Positions 11,596 to 23,330 are shown, counted from the stretch's first letter. The stretch: DNA of 64,000 nt from Toxorhynchites rutilus septentrionalis (GCF_029784135.1 NC_073746.1:91276564-91340563); one strand, 5' to 3'. Notes: generated by a model from the sequence alone, not told the origin. Numbers and translations: made by a program.

Positions 11596-11832
11596 GGTTT
11601 TTTGTACCAATATTGGATGCATAAAACCTTGAGCCTCCAACGTAACGCTCTCGTTTTCGAAGTCCCCCAAATATTCATTTATTCATTCATTCAGAATGGA
11701 TTTAGATTCAACTTCAAACAAATGATCTCTAAATCAACGATAGTCCTACGTCACCCTTGCGGTTATACCATAGATATAACCCACTTCCTGTTTTTTAGTC
11801 TGTTCTTCGTACCTGTCGGAAGGTTGCCTTAA

Positions 11833-12540
11833 GGGGGGACCCCTGTCTGGAAGGTCGGAAAATTTTCGTGGATTTTTACGATTAAAGTGAAGTGTTTGGG
11901 TATTTTGGTTATTGTTTAAGGTATATTTGAAGATGTATTTACCTTTTTTTGAGTGCACGATTAATGATTATTATGCTGTTGACAGCTGGTTGCGTAGATG
12001 CTGTCTGAAAATCGACACCTTACTCGTGGTATGATACCACCGATACCATTTGAATCGGTTCTGAAGCAACGGAATGTCGTAGAACAAATTCCAATGAGTA
12101 TTCTGAAACTTTAGGACAATACCTAAAGCGTTACGTAGGGGGTTTTGAAAATTCGAGAAATTGCCAAAATGGCGGCCATCTTTGTTAAAAGTGTGTTATT
12201 TTTCATGAAAAATCGCCGTTTAGAAGTTCATAAAAAAATCGAAAAAATGAGATATCAAAAAACAGCTATGTAACGCTTTAGATAATCCATTTTTACATGC
12301 TGATTGAAAATTTCAGCCAAATCGGTCGAGTAGATCCTGAGATATCAGTTGAAAAAACATGGTTTCGAGAAAAAAGCGATTCAAAATTCGTACAGCAATA
12401 CTATATACCTTGAGGTGACTTCATACTTTTGGCTGTTACTTTCCAACGAAATAAAACGAATCTAATTAAGGCGTAAGTTTCCAAAAAAATGCAGAAAACA
12501 ACAATTGGATTTTTTCGACTTTCCAGACCGGGGTTCCCCC
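11833..12540. mobile_element. piggyBac-type (TTAA-flanked) MITE, copy 2
   Basis: This 708-bp element is flanked by TTAA at 11829-11832 and 12541-12544. Its ends are GGGGGGACCCCTGTCTGGAA on the left and the inverse of GGGGGAACCCCGGTCTGGAA on the right, so the inverted repeats are well preserved. The interior is the reverse complement of copy 1 (2119-3339) with no coding capacity. The TTAA target and end structure support a piggyBac-mobilised MITE; the source transposase is not in the window. Confidence 0.82.
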
Positions 12541-12559
12541 TTAAATAATTTTCGAACTA

Positions 12560-14360
12560 ACATTCTCTCCCTTTCCTCGGCAGGGAAACACGTAGCCAGG
12601 ACAATTCATAACTTTTGGAGAAAGCTCATGTTTTAATCAAACATCTTGTTTCAAGTTACGATTTTTTGAAAAACAATTCAATGTTTCACCATATGCCCTA
12701 ATAAAAAATCAATCGTAATTCAAATTGGTCATATGATAATGAAAATTGTGATTTTGGGTAGCTGCTACCTTATGAACAAGATTTAGAATAAATCGTAGAG
12801 GTTCGCATAAAAAGCAGCCGTTTTTCGGCTGATTTGGTGTGGAATTGTTCATATACAGGAGGGAGAAAAAAGTCATACTTGTGATTGAAGATATATCAAG
12901 TAATAAAACAAACCAATGAAGATGGGGTTTCTTTCACTGTAGGGCTACAACTACCTCACTAACGCAGGTTTCCCGTAATTCTGCGTCCCAGAAAACCCCA
13001 CAAATTCATCCCTTTCCGCTCCACTAAAATTGATAAACATAAAAAAATGACGCGTTTTACTCAGCCACAAATGTGACAAGCTCTGTGATCTGCGCATCTG
13101 ATCACAGAGCTTTGTGGAATTTCTCGAAAAATCACCGCCGCAAACAGAGCCTCTCGCTCATAACGGGGACAAATATTGGACGGGTCTCAATATTTGCCTT
13201 GAAATTACGACAGAGCGATCCGCGGATGGGAGGGGGGACGATCCGATCGGCGAAGCACGAAGTGCAGGGAGATTAATGCTCTCTTTGGGGTATTCATTTT
13301 CCGCCCAGAGTCACCTTGTGGTGGTGGTTCCTCTTCTTCTTCTTTTTCTTTTTCAGGGAGGATCTCTATTGTGTAGCATCAGTTCCTCCAGCTGTTACTG
13401 GGCGATTTAGCGGTTTGCAATCGTCGAATCGCCTCGGCACGGACCTATAATAGAGATAGGGCGACAACGTTGTCGATACACCCCGTGATCGGGTGCTGCG
13501 TGGCGCGTTGTTAGGCCCCCCAACATTAACGCCCCCTTAAGCCGGGTGAGTCGGAGCAGTCTCCATTAAAGCGGAACTTTGATCATGCGCCAAAGAGTCG
13601 AGGTGATATTTTAATAATGTAAACAAATGAGCGGTTTCTCGCTTGGTGGAGTGCCTTGCTGGTCGTCATGTGCCCAGAACAGAACAGCGCTGACGGTGCC
13701 CGGGTGTCGAGTTGGCAAACACTCACGGATTCAGCGGAAAAATGGTTGGGTTTTATTGCCCATTGGGTGCTGAAAACCCAGCCGTTGGTGGACGACGGAA
13801 TGCAAAATTAATTTCGATAAAGCAAATTGTTTGCATAGATAAATGCGGTTATAAATCGGGCCATTAATAACGTAATGTATTAAGAGGTTTGTTACGGGCA
13901 GCCTGCCTGCCCGCCTGTGGCTTCTACTTTTACTGGAGATAATTTGACCAAATATTGGAATAGGGAAACGAAAATACTCGTTGGAAAAATACTGTGAGAT
14001 GAGATGAATTTGCGATATTGTTCCATTGAATCCAACGTATCATACAGATTAATATATAAAGCACTATATTCGATGTATTATTTCAAACGATTCCATTTCC
14101 ATGAAAAAGTAGACAGATAGCAAGTTTTCTGTTTTCATTATTTCGTCGATCATCATTGTGGACTGCAAACTATTCCTTGAAGAATTCTGTTACTATATGA
14201 AAAATTAAACTTACGATGACTGCGAATTTCTAATTTCGAATCACGAATTCAAGTCTTCTTTCAATTCATCTTTACGACGACTTCCTCGCAAAATTATGTA
14301 AACAAGTATGTATCCTTCTAGTAATGAGATTCATTTCAAAATTAACACACAAAGTGTGTT
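12560..14360. other. Apparently single-copy region, GC-richer from about 12940 to 13930
   Basis: I see no match to other parts of the window and no recognisable protein. A strong 3' splice-site-like sequence, a polypyrimidine run ending TTTTTCAG, lies at 13331-13357 on the + strand, but the open frame after it closes within about 50 bp. It could precede a non-coding exon or be chance. No gene is called. Confidence 0.4.
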
Positions 14361-14759
14361 GTTTTTTTTTAAACAAATTTATTTTTTAAGGTAATTTTGC
14401 ACAATTATACCGAATCGAGGTCTTCAATAAATATCTTAAAGTTGCATGAAACGTCGAGATCTATCCGAATTTTTTTTCTTGTCAAAAGTCTTTTTTCTTT
14501 GGTACACGATGCAGAACATATGGTCTATGGGAAACTTTGACGAGAAGGTTTCTGAAACTCCCCTAAGCTTTTTCCAAAGTATTTGAATACCAAATTTTAA
14601 TGCGTTGTAAGTCTTCAGTACGTAAAACTTTACGAGAATGGTTAATTTTTTTTTGCACAAGGATGACCTCAATTAAAAACAATAAAAAGACATACCAGTC
14701 TAATGAATTGGCGACTGAAAATAGTCACAATAATATTCAAACTGCTTATATTTTAATTT

Positions 14760-15003
14760 AACACTTTGCGGACCGCTCACGAGATTTCTCGTGTTTCGCT
14801 TTCTGTCTGGTACGGATGAAACACGAAATAACTCGTGTTTTCTACACTTGATGGTTAAATCCTTGGTCTGCCAAGATTCTCACAAGGCCTACCGGTGGTT
14901 TGCCTTCGTCTCATCGACACCGAAGGAAACGATCTCATTCGTGGAGTCCGAACAAATGAAGCGCACAAGTTTGACCCAAAACGTGCGGTCCTTAATGTGT
15001 CAA
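14760..15003. mobile_element. Short MITE with inverted ends
   Basis: The left end TTAACACTTTGCGGACCGC (about 14759) is mirrored by GTGCGGTCCTTAATGTGTCAA (14985-15004), giving inverted repeats of about 20 bp around a 240-bp interior. The interior contains a mirrored ACGAGATTTCTCGTGT-like stem near 14780-14840. A related end (AACACTTTAAGGACCG) occurs at 31770. No convincing target duplication is visible, so the superfamily is left open. Confidence 0.5.
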
Positions 15004-15009
15004 TACATT

Positions 15010-16880
15010 TTTTTTTATCCCTTTTTGTTTATTTTATGCTCATTAGCATTTTAGCTGTAACAGAGCCGAACTTTAATCGTGTACATGTCACATGTTTATC
15101 ATATCTATAATTAGCACATTACACAGTTGCCATTTTTTGGCGTTAGAGTATTCCTTTCTAATACCATTGCAATATGGCACACATTTACACAGTAGCCATT
15201 TAGGCGTAAGAATTTTCCTTCTGTTCTTCCCATTATCCAGTTAGACCGGACAGCGGAGACAGTTGATTGATCATTGTTGAGTTATTTATAGAACAGCAGC
15301 CCGATGTGTCTTGTAGAGCAGAGCAGTTGTATGGATGAATCGATCATAATTTCGACCGTGGATCGATCTCCATCGCTGATGATTGTTGCGTGGACGTAGT
15401 TATTCTGTAACAACACAAAGATGGTCAATGAGGGCCCTGAATTTTGAACTCACGATCGATCGCTTACTAAGCGAACGCGCAACTAATGTGGCTACCGAGA
15501 CCCCCCTTAATACATTTCATCTATCTAATACTAGATGTTGCACTAGGTTGGTACAATTTGTGTGTACTGGTGTGATCCTGATAATGAAAAAACAAGCAAT
15601 TCTATGGAAAAAAAACAATTAAGAAAATATTACATTTTTGTTCATATTCTTGTGTTTTTCAGTTTTTGGCGCGTTTTTCGGTTTAAACCATACGGATTTT
15701 GGCACAAGCGCCATAGAGTTGTCCACTCTAAGACAATTCTACTACTGTAAACATACTATAGTACCTTTTTAATCAGAATGCTACACAACAAAAAATGTGT
15801 AATGGAAACAGACATAGAATTTCATGTAAATATTAGTTTATTTCACATAAAATTCAATGTTGAAAATAAACTCGAAAGAAATATTACTGTTTACCGCACT
15901 GTTTTAACTCTATTTTTTTATTCGTTCTTTCCTTGGAAGCCTTCAAAAACAGAAATCAATAATGTAATACCAAAAAATCAATAATTTGTACGCTAAATAA
16001 GATGTCCCAAAAACATAGTGTTTTTCAAATAATATTTTTTATACTTACTGTTTGTATTTTTATTAGTTAAATACATTGCAAAATAACTGTAGGTTCCAAT
16101 CTGCATTGGAATGGTTGTTTCTATAAATGTACCATAATATTTCAAAATATGGAAACTTAGTCGAACAATATTTTGAAACAAACTTGAAAAAAAAAACAAA
16201 AAAAAATTGTGTAATTGCTTTATGTCCGCTAAGTCATCCAGGGAAAGAACAAATGAAATATTCAAAATTAGAAAATTCTTTATGTAAAAGGTTCATTTGC
16301 TTAAACAGCGTTAATTCTTCCAAGTTTGCTCTCAACATTGGATTTTTCTGCTATATAACACTCATATTTACATAAACCTTCATGGCGATTTCCATGGAGG
16401 TGAGATTGGATAGTTGGATAGTTTTAATAATGGATGTTAGTTCGTTATACTCGTTTTCCAAAAAAATACCCATCAAATCGATTATAGAATTTTTTTTTCA
16501 AGATGACCTAGTAGATTAGGTAGATCTGAATCTCATTCCAACTCGACTGACCACAGATAACACCATCTCAGATTGCCGTAAACAGTTGTGTACAAGACAT
16601 CATAGATGATCAATATCCAATATTCCAATATTCACATAGCTACTTTGCATACCTGAAATCGTAGAAAAAAAACTAGACCAGTTTTTGAAAGCGCTGGTTT
16701 TTTCTTCTTAATTTTTTACGAAAGTTTTTAACTCAGAAACTATAACTTTTTAATTTTCTCAAAAACGTATTTTTCAAAAATTCTCAACAAATATATGAAT
16801 AGCCCATACAGTAAACAGCAAGTCATCTATAAATCGGAAGATAGGCACTCCTACAGGGAAAATGTTTTCCTAAAAACAAC
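15010..16880. other. AT-rich region without recognisable features
   Basis: Both strands carry only short open frames with low-complexity translations. No repeat from elsewhere in the window was recognised. Confidence 0.45.
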
Positions 16881-16885
16881 TACGT

Positions 16886-17120
16886 GTACAGACTAGGGTG
16901 GCGTTGCTGATTAGTGGTCAACTGCATCCGTATAGGAAGTATCCTGTGTCGGGCGCACGTAGAGAGCATTACATACTGCAACATCCCAATTATGAGAACA
17001 CTTGTAACACTAACCTTGAGCCAACCGCGAGTAATCGGTTACATATTACTAACATAGTTGTAAGGCAAACATTGTCGGAATATTGAACTCGCGGCCCTGT
17101 CAGGCTGACGCCATGTGAGC
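16886..17120 (+). repeat. Dispersed repeat J, copy 1
   Basis: About 230 bp homologous in reverse orientation to 22025-22285. Shared words include ACAGACTAGGG, AGGAAGTATCC, GCAACATCCCAATTATGAGA and GGTTACATATTACTAACATAG. It ends near an AATAAAA run (17123). It has no coding potential and could be a SINE-like sequence or the end of a larger element; I cannot tell which. Confidence 0.6.
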
Positions 17121-17129
17121 CTTAATAAA

Positions 17130-17870
17130 AATATATATTTTGAATAAAAAAACAACTCTATCAGTTTTCACGAAAAAAAATAATAACTAATCCTGTTTTT
17201 TGAAAATTTGAGAAATTATTGTTAGAAGAAAATTCCTAAAGAAGTGCTCATCTTCCGATGTATGGGTGACTTATTAGTTATCGTATGGATTATTCATACA
17301 TTTTTTTAAGAACTTAAAACATAGGTTTTTGAGAAAATTATTTTTATTTAATTTTCTTCTTTTCTGTGTTAGTTTTTATTTTTTTGAATTTTTAATATAA
17401 TGTTTGCGTTTAATTCAAGTTTCCTATGTTTGCGTTTAATTCAAAATTGTGTAGTTTTATAGTTTAAAGTTTTTGAGTGAGATTTTTTTTGTGTAAAACA
17501 ATGAGAGAAAAAAACTAAGGGCCGTCTCAACAAAAAGTTCTTTTTTTTAGATTTTAGGTAGACAAAGTTGCTTAAATGATCAATGTCTTAACACCCACAA
17601 CGTTTCACTGCAATCTCAGATGGTGCAGCCTAAGACGAATTAACACGAAATGATCAAATACGCTTTTCTCAAAATAAATAAGACCCACATTTTACTAAAC
17701 AAAATATAAATTATTTCCAGTGAATATTTTCGGTTATTGAATACAAATAACTAATGTATCGTAAGTGTGTTGAAATGTTCTAAGGATCTATAAAATTGAT
17801 GGAATGCGATAGATAAAATTGAACGAATAAATCGATTTTAACGAAAGTGTGTTTCATGTTTAGGCTGCGG
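17130..17870. other. AT-rich region without recognisable features
   Basis: Apart from a short local duplication of TGTTTGCGTTTAATTCAA at about 17400 and 17429, nothing was recognised. Confidence 0.45.
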
Positions 17871-17876
17871 AAATGA

Positions 17877-18107
17877 CGGTGCGCATTGTCATTCGATGAA
17901 CAAATGCGAACCGTTCGTGGCTCTTGTGTTTATTTAAGAAGAGAAATGTCGCACCGCTATATAATTTCGGAGAAATTCAGAAATATCAGTGTAATCAAGC
18001 GTCGTATCTTCCCGCATCCGAGTATGAAGACAGTCCATTCTTTGATGAAGATCAAACGGATATTTGGAGATGATATCTTTGACATACAAATGAATGGAAT
18101 GTTATAG
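17877..18107 (+). CDS. Small unassigned ORF, possible gene remnant
   Basis: The frame is open from 17877 and stops at 18107. An internal ATG at 17904 (MRTVRGSC) is the first methionine, giving about 67 residues that are basic and contain YLRREMSHRYIISEKFRN. No domain is recognised. An AATAAA-like polyadenylation word (AAATAAAAT) sits about 20 bp past the stop at 18125. The sequence is not repeated elsewhere in the window. It could be the last exon of a gene, a decayed element or a chance ORF. It faces the ORF at 18547-18960 tail to tail. Confidence 0.25.
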   Translation, partial: RCALSFDEQMRTVRGSCVYLRREMSHRYIISEKFRNISVIKRRIFPHPSMKTVHSLMKIKRIFGDDIFDIQMNGML

Positions 18108-18546
18108 GCGATGATGGCCAACATAAATAAAATAACTTTAATTTTCTAAATTCAATGTTTACAAAAATGTTAAATGTGAAATGAAAAAAAAGTAAATGTA
18201 AAAAGGTGAAAAATGAAAATTATTACCCGAACGTATAGAAATTTGCATTCGATAATCCGTTCGACTGAAGTCCAATCGAGTTGTGCAAATATTATTCGAA
18301 GTATTCAAATACCTTGAAGATATAGTCCTAACCCTGACTTAACTATTTTTTCAATAAACTTTCTTACATTTCCGTGAAAACATTATTCATAATATGAAAT
18401 TAATTGATTATCAGACACAATTTTCGTACTAGAATTTTCCACAGTTTCAGAGAATTTGATATTTTGTTACAAAATAGAATGCATATTTGATACGGCAGAG
18501 CTAATTTTAATTTATAATTTTTGTTTTAAAAACGTTTAAATTTACA

Positions 18547-18960
18547 CTACTCGATTAGACATGAGTCCAACGGATCACAGAATGCAAAATTGTAATCCGT
18601 TCGGTTGATTCTGTCGGATTTCAGAATACGGGTAACATGTTGTTCATTAGACGGATTTAAAATTTCCGATGAAATTACACTATCGATTTCCTCAGGACGT
18701 ATTTTTTCCACTAACCAAACTAAAAATGTGTGTATGAGGTAATCCTCGCGTTTGTCATTCAACCGTCTGACTTTATTTCTTTGTCGAACTAACGCTGTAA
18801 TGTCACGTGTATTGTGCTTTGATCTGTCAATGGCAAATTCTGGATCGGCATTTATCATTATACCGTCTCGCAAGTGAAGGTATTCTTCCTCACGCCGCTT
18901 CTGTTTATTATGTCGCAAAAGCGCAGCCGTTGAAATATATCCACCAAAGTATACTATCAT
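18547..18960 (-). CDS. Unassigned 137-residue ORF
   Basis: This is an uninterrupted ATG-initiated frame (MIVYFGGYIST at 18960) ending with TAG at 18547. The translation has a mixed, protein-like composition: a basic/acidic segment (RHNKQKRREEEYLHLRDG), a hydrophobic patch (YLIHTFLVWLVEK) and a polar C-terminus ending SCLIE. It is one of the longest ATG-initiated ORFs in the window that is not a transposase or reverse transcriptase, and the surrounding DNA is AT-rich, where stops are frequent. I recognise no family and it matches nothing else in the window. Upstream on the same strand there are TATA-like words (TATATAAAA near 19069, CTATATATC near 18990). It may be a small real gene, an exon, or an integrated foreign fragment. 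Confidence 0.4.
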   Translation of the reverse strand: MIVYFGGYISTAALLRHNKQKRREEEYLHLRDGIMINADPEFAIDRSKHNTRDITALVRQRNKVRRLNDKREDYLIHTFLVWLVEKIRPEEIDSVISSEILNPSNEQHVTRILKSDRINRTDYNFAFCDPLDSCLIE

Positions 18961-19339
18961 TCTAATGCGGGTGGAGACAAACTAAACGATATATAGACGA
19001 CTCAAATCTGATCAGCCGTTTTCCTGCGATAATTATTATACGCACGTGGGAAAAACCTTGTTTTATATATAAAGAAGATAGCGAGGTCTACAATGTTCTA
19101 GGCTGGTTCGAATATCATAGAATAGCTTGTCATCGAAATGAATATGAAATTCGACAGTTAAATTCAAATTAATTGCTTGTCCATCTTATCCACAGTTCTC
19201 CCAAAGTATCTTTCTCGTTTGAAATTAAAAGTGCTTTTTCGGCCATAACAATTAAGTATTGGTCGAAGAAATGTGAGTTGAAGGTATCAAGTCTCTCAGT
19301 ATGCCAATCTTTTAGCATGTCCCAAAATACAGAGCTCTA

Positions 19340-21700
19340 TATATATGGAAGCCACGGATCATGTTAGTGAAACAACTATTCGAACAAGTTTCGTGAGCTT
19401 TACAAGCTTCAGCAGCAGCACGAGTCGAGAAAAAAAGCCTTCGATTATTCAGTGCAAAAAGTTCATTCCTTGCCGATTCGTGCTATGGATAAATAACGGG
19501 AGGAAGGTCAAAAGGGGTTGGAAAAAATCACGATACAAGATTATAAATGTTTATAACAGCGCAAGAATAATGCATTCTTTCGCTTAAACGCGCGCACCGA
19601 AGACATCGTACCTTTCCCTCAGTGCTTATGCTATGCTCCCACCCCCACCTCACAGGCTCATAAATGGAGCGCGCAAAACAAAATCAAACAAAAAAAGAGC
19701 GCAAGCGAGGGCAGTCGAAGAACCTCTAATAGCGAGCGAAAAAAGAGAAAGAGCTGCTGGGACTTCGAGCAGAATGTGCAGGTTTATAAAACGTGATTGC
19801 AGGTTACGAGAGGCACACTGTTACTGTTGGGGATCGTGAGAGGGGAAAAACAAAACTCGGCACAAGAAAAGTAATCGGGTTTAGCATCCACAACTACGTG
19901 CACATACCCAGCTGGCAGCTGTTCTGGGGCAGCACGAAGCTGTGCAGTGTGTGGTTTTGTCGGGACTTGTACTGTTTTGTGGCTTTCTGCAGAACTATAC
20001 GCGATCGCGACCAATCAACCCATAAAGCACTCTGGCATTTTGTTCTGCAATGTTTGCTCAAGTGTTTGAGTTGTTTTTCTTCATGGGCACAGGAGAATGC
20101 CAATTTGCGAAACACATTGATATTGGAAAGGATGATGTTCAACGTGTCGACGCCGTTCAGAGATCGCGTTCTCGACAAATAGTTGAAGGTTTGCAAGTAT
20201 TATACACTGCTATCGAACGAAACTGAACCAGCTCAAAACATAATCCATCCCACCCACTCGATCATTCAGAAATCCTAAAAAGGCCACTTTCAAATACCAT
20301 CAAATTAAGTCATTCGAAACGTACAGAACAAAAAAAATATCTTCAAATTTTGAACGCCACTCTCCGACGACCTATAAACACGTCAACGACGCAGGTCTCA
20401 GCCGGCGTCCAAATGTCAAGCCGTTCAATCGCCGGGTTAGCGCATGTTGATCGGCATGTTCGACATTAAGGAACAACTGTACGCGGGAGATAAATGGGAG
20501 GCGGAGACGGGGGTGCAAAACTGTTCACATTGTTCAACAGCTCGGATAAGAACCGAATCGGACGGGTGCTGCGGTTGCTCGTTCTCGCTGACACGTCCAC
20601 CCCGCACATACACACACATGTATATGTGTGCTCGAGTCCGTTTTCCTCCAGTTCCAGCTCCTTGGGATCGTCGAGACTTTGGAGACAAAAACTGTCACCG
20701 AAGGCAGCTTATGCACAAAAGCCACAATCTCAACCGAAACACCTCCTTCGCCGCCGATCTCACCCGGCTCGAAAGGAGTGCGAGCAGACAATGAAGGCGT
20801 AAAACAGCACACAATTCGCATACATATTTTGCAATAAATTTGTACTGACGCTGATCCTTTTGACATTTCTTGCCTGCTCGAGTGGTCCCATAGCCGTTGT
20901 GTTCGGTGGTTCTGGATCGCTGTATTCAACCAACCGAACAGAACTCGCATTTCAGTTATGCAGCCTTCAGCTGAGATATTGCTTTCGACAGGTCCCATTT
21001 TTGAGGCCGTTGTATTTTCGGTCCGTTGGAACATAATCAAATTGATGGGATGTTGAAACTCGATTTATCAAAAAAAAAAAAAAAAGAAACGTTTTATCTC
21101 GGAGGAAAGAAAGAAGGTAGAAAAAACATTAAATAAAACTCGCCGAATGCACGGGGAAGAGCCTATAACCGACCGAGGAGGGAATTAACTTTTTGTGAGC
21201 TCTGATGGGGAAAGAAAAGGATTTTAAAAAGCGTGATTCATCAATAATTACCGCGAGACGAGAAAGAAAGGCCTGACAGGTGAAGTGGCTGTCTATCTTG
21301 TGCGCGCGCGAAACTGGACACATTCCGCTGGAGCCGGACCAAGAGGGCGAAAGGGGGGCGTGTGTTTGTGTGGCTTTTGTCTGCATCGAAATATGTGTAT
21401 ACCCTAATACAACATACCTGTGTACACCACCTTTTACTGAAGGTTGGATAATGAGGTTCGTTCGCTGATTGATAGTTGAGGTCTTCGGTTGTTACGTGCG
21501 GTAAACTCTGACGACCTGAACCCAAGCAGCGAGCAGCAACAAGCAGCATGGTGGATTATGTCAGCCAATGCGCGAATTATCTCCGCCGAGACACTGTCAG
21601 CGGTGTATGAGTTGAGCGCGAACGGTTGAAGCATAATTCATCACTTGGAAGCGATTCATTTGTAGTGGAATCTCTTTTGCCGAACAGTGCTGCATTGACA
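19340..21700. other. GC-richer, apparently single-copy region without a recognisable gene
   Basis: There are multiple overlapping short open frames on both strands, none with a recognisable domain, plus short CA-rich runs (20606-20633). A poly-A run of about 16 lies at 21069. No match to other parts of the window was seen. It could be regulatory sequence or non-coding exon material; there is no direct evidence for either. Confidence 0.4.
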
Positions 21701-22024
21701 AATGAGTGGTGGATTGCAACGCGATAAGGAATTTATCAATTTAAAATCATTTTTGAATGTATTTAAATGTCACCGGTCTCTGAAATGCAGGATTTTATTT
21801 CCAATATATTGTTCATATACCATAGTCGTTTCAAAAGAGATAAATAACTACTGCGTCCAGAGATGTCAACCTTCCTGATTTTCTAGGAATCCCCAGACTT
21901 TTTAGCTCGTATCTTGACATCCTGACAAACACTCGATTTTGCCTGATTTTTCTAAAGTGACCCTGATTCGTCCTGATTTTTTAGTTTTAGTATTATTTAT
22001 TCCGGGATTCCTGTCAAAGTTATA

Positions 22025-22285
22025 CTGGTTGGAAATGAGAACTTAGCTCTCTGGTTCTCCCTTGTATTTTGACAAATCCCTTGTATTTTGACAATTTTTG
22101 TCTTACAACTATGTTAGTAATATGTAACCGATTACTCTGCGGTTGGCTCGAGGTTAGTATTACAAAGATTCTCATAATTGGGATGTTGCAGTCTCCAGTA
22201 CTATGTATGTGTGGCCGACACGGGATACTTCCTATTGGGGTGCAACTGACCATTGATCAGCGACGCCCCCCTAGTCTGTACCTCA
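22025..22285 (-). repeat. Dispersed repeat J, copy 2
   Basis: Reverse-orientation homologue of 16886-17120, lying inside the hAT-like element. Shared words include GGTTACATATTACTAACATAG and GCAACATCCCAATTATGAGA (read on the minus strand). Confidence 0.6.
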
Positions 22286-22393
22286 TATCAATATGCAATT
22301 TGAATTTCAGAAGATAGCAGCGCGAGACAATCATTCGTCCCTTTACCCCGGCGGCAGCCAAACTGCGTATTTGACAAGGATAATTTTGCGAGA

Positions 22394-22396
<3 letters not shown>

Positions 22397-22432
<36 letters not shown>
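22397..22432 (+). repeat. (CT)n microsatellite
   Basis: About 17 uninterrupted CT dinucleotide units. Confidence 0.95.
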
Positions 22433-22433
<1 letters not shown>

Positions 22434-22744
22434 GAACCTTATGTTAATCATTACAGAGTTATAGATATTTAAGAGATTTTTTTTTGCACAGTATATAATT
22501 GTAAATTATTCAGAAACCTTCAAAAATGTATGACATTAATTGTCACCACAATACGCATTATTAGTTATGGAAATGCCTAAAAAGGACAAGTGGAAGTTTG
22601 CTCAAATATAAAACAAAGTAATGAAAATAATAAAACACAGATTATCAATAGACTGGGTACGGAAATATTGGAAAGAATATTAGCCACTGAGAATTATGTA
22701 GGACTGAAAAAAATATAAAGGTTCCATTATGTTTTCGCAGCAAA

Positions 22745-23330
22745 TTCGTGCCGCCGTTGATGATACATAAAATCGAGATGTTGATCAAGAGTAATCCTCA
22801 GTATACGACAAATGAATTAGCAAATTCAATACAGATATCTAAATCCACGGTTGATGAGCATCTTCCGAAGCTTGGTTATTTATTTCGAGACGATATGTGG
22901 TTTCCACACAATTTGAATTAAATGCCTTCAATGGATTGCATTTCAATCTGCGGCTCGCTTTATAAATGTAACGTAAATGCCGTTTTGAAGCAAATCTTCT
23001 ACGTGATAGACGTCTCCTTTTCATCAGGCCAACGCCAAACTGCATGTCTCGATAAATTACACAATAAGTTATTTTGGAGTCATGGTAGGAGATCCTATAT
23101 CACCAGCTCTCAAACTAACCGGTCTTACACCCTCAGAGTATCACAGGTTCACGTCTCTACAAAATTTATTCAAGGGCAAGAACTTCGATTCTATGGACAG
23201 AAAAAAAAACCTTGAACAGTTTTCGACGAGAAAGCGAACATGATCTGGTAGGATAGAATTTTAAAGCTGCATGAAACATGGCGAAAGATTGTGGAACAAA
23301 ACTGTGCACATATAATTGAATAAATGTATG
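22745..23330 (+). pseudogene. Mariner transposase relic (SETMAR-like type)
   Basis: These are fragments of a mariner transposase in several frames. The HTH part reads LIKSNPQYTTNELANSIQIS and STVDEHLPKLGY, then the linker VWPHN-like motif (MWFPHNLN), a stop, and MDCISICGSLYK. A deletion after LKQI removes the first catalytic Asp region. Beyond it, another frame gives a degraded counterpart of the DNARPH motif (NAKLHVS), then LTPSEYHRFTSLQN, FKGKNFDSM and LEQFFDEKAN, and finally ETWRKIVEQN near the C-terminus. The third catalytic position (normally Asp in mariner PSDYH) reads Glu in SEYH. It is dead and lies inside the hAT-like element. Family membership is firm from motif order; the subfamily is inferred. 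Confidence 0.8.

Larger units (their letters stand above)
10225..11753. mobile_element. Long-inverted-repeat element D with TTGACGTAGGACTACGTC end
   Basis: The left end TTGACGTAGGACTACGTC (10225) is mirrored by TAGTCCTACGTCA (11741-11753). Inside, TTTCGAAAACGAAAGCGTTACG (about 10275-10297) is mirrored by CGTAACGCTCTCGTTTTCGAA (11640-11661), so the inverted repeats extend beyond the tip. The end motif is close to that of the A/B/C family (TTGACGTAGGATTACG), implying related elements. No transposase is encoded. The interior has an internal duplication and a promoter-like sequence, listed separately. Confidence 0.62.

Noticed and set aside
13331..13410. Strong polypyrimidine tract plus TTTTTCAG read as an exon start
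   Set aside because: The frame closes after about 17 codons and no matching donor follows, so no exon can be supported.
19100..19115. GGTTCGAATATC as a Pol III B box of a tRNA gene
   Set aside because: No A box or cloverleaf stems lie upstream at tRNA distance on the same strand.
20444..21040. Overlapping ORFs of about 100-170 codons on both strands
   Set aside because: No domain, frames overlap antisense in GC-rich DNA, and compositions are Arg/Ser/Thr-rich as expected for chance translations.
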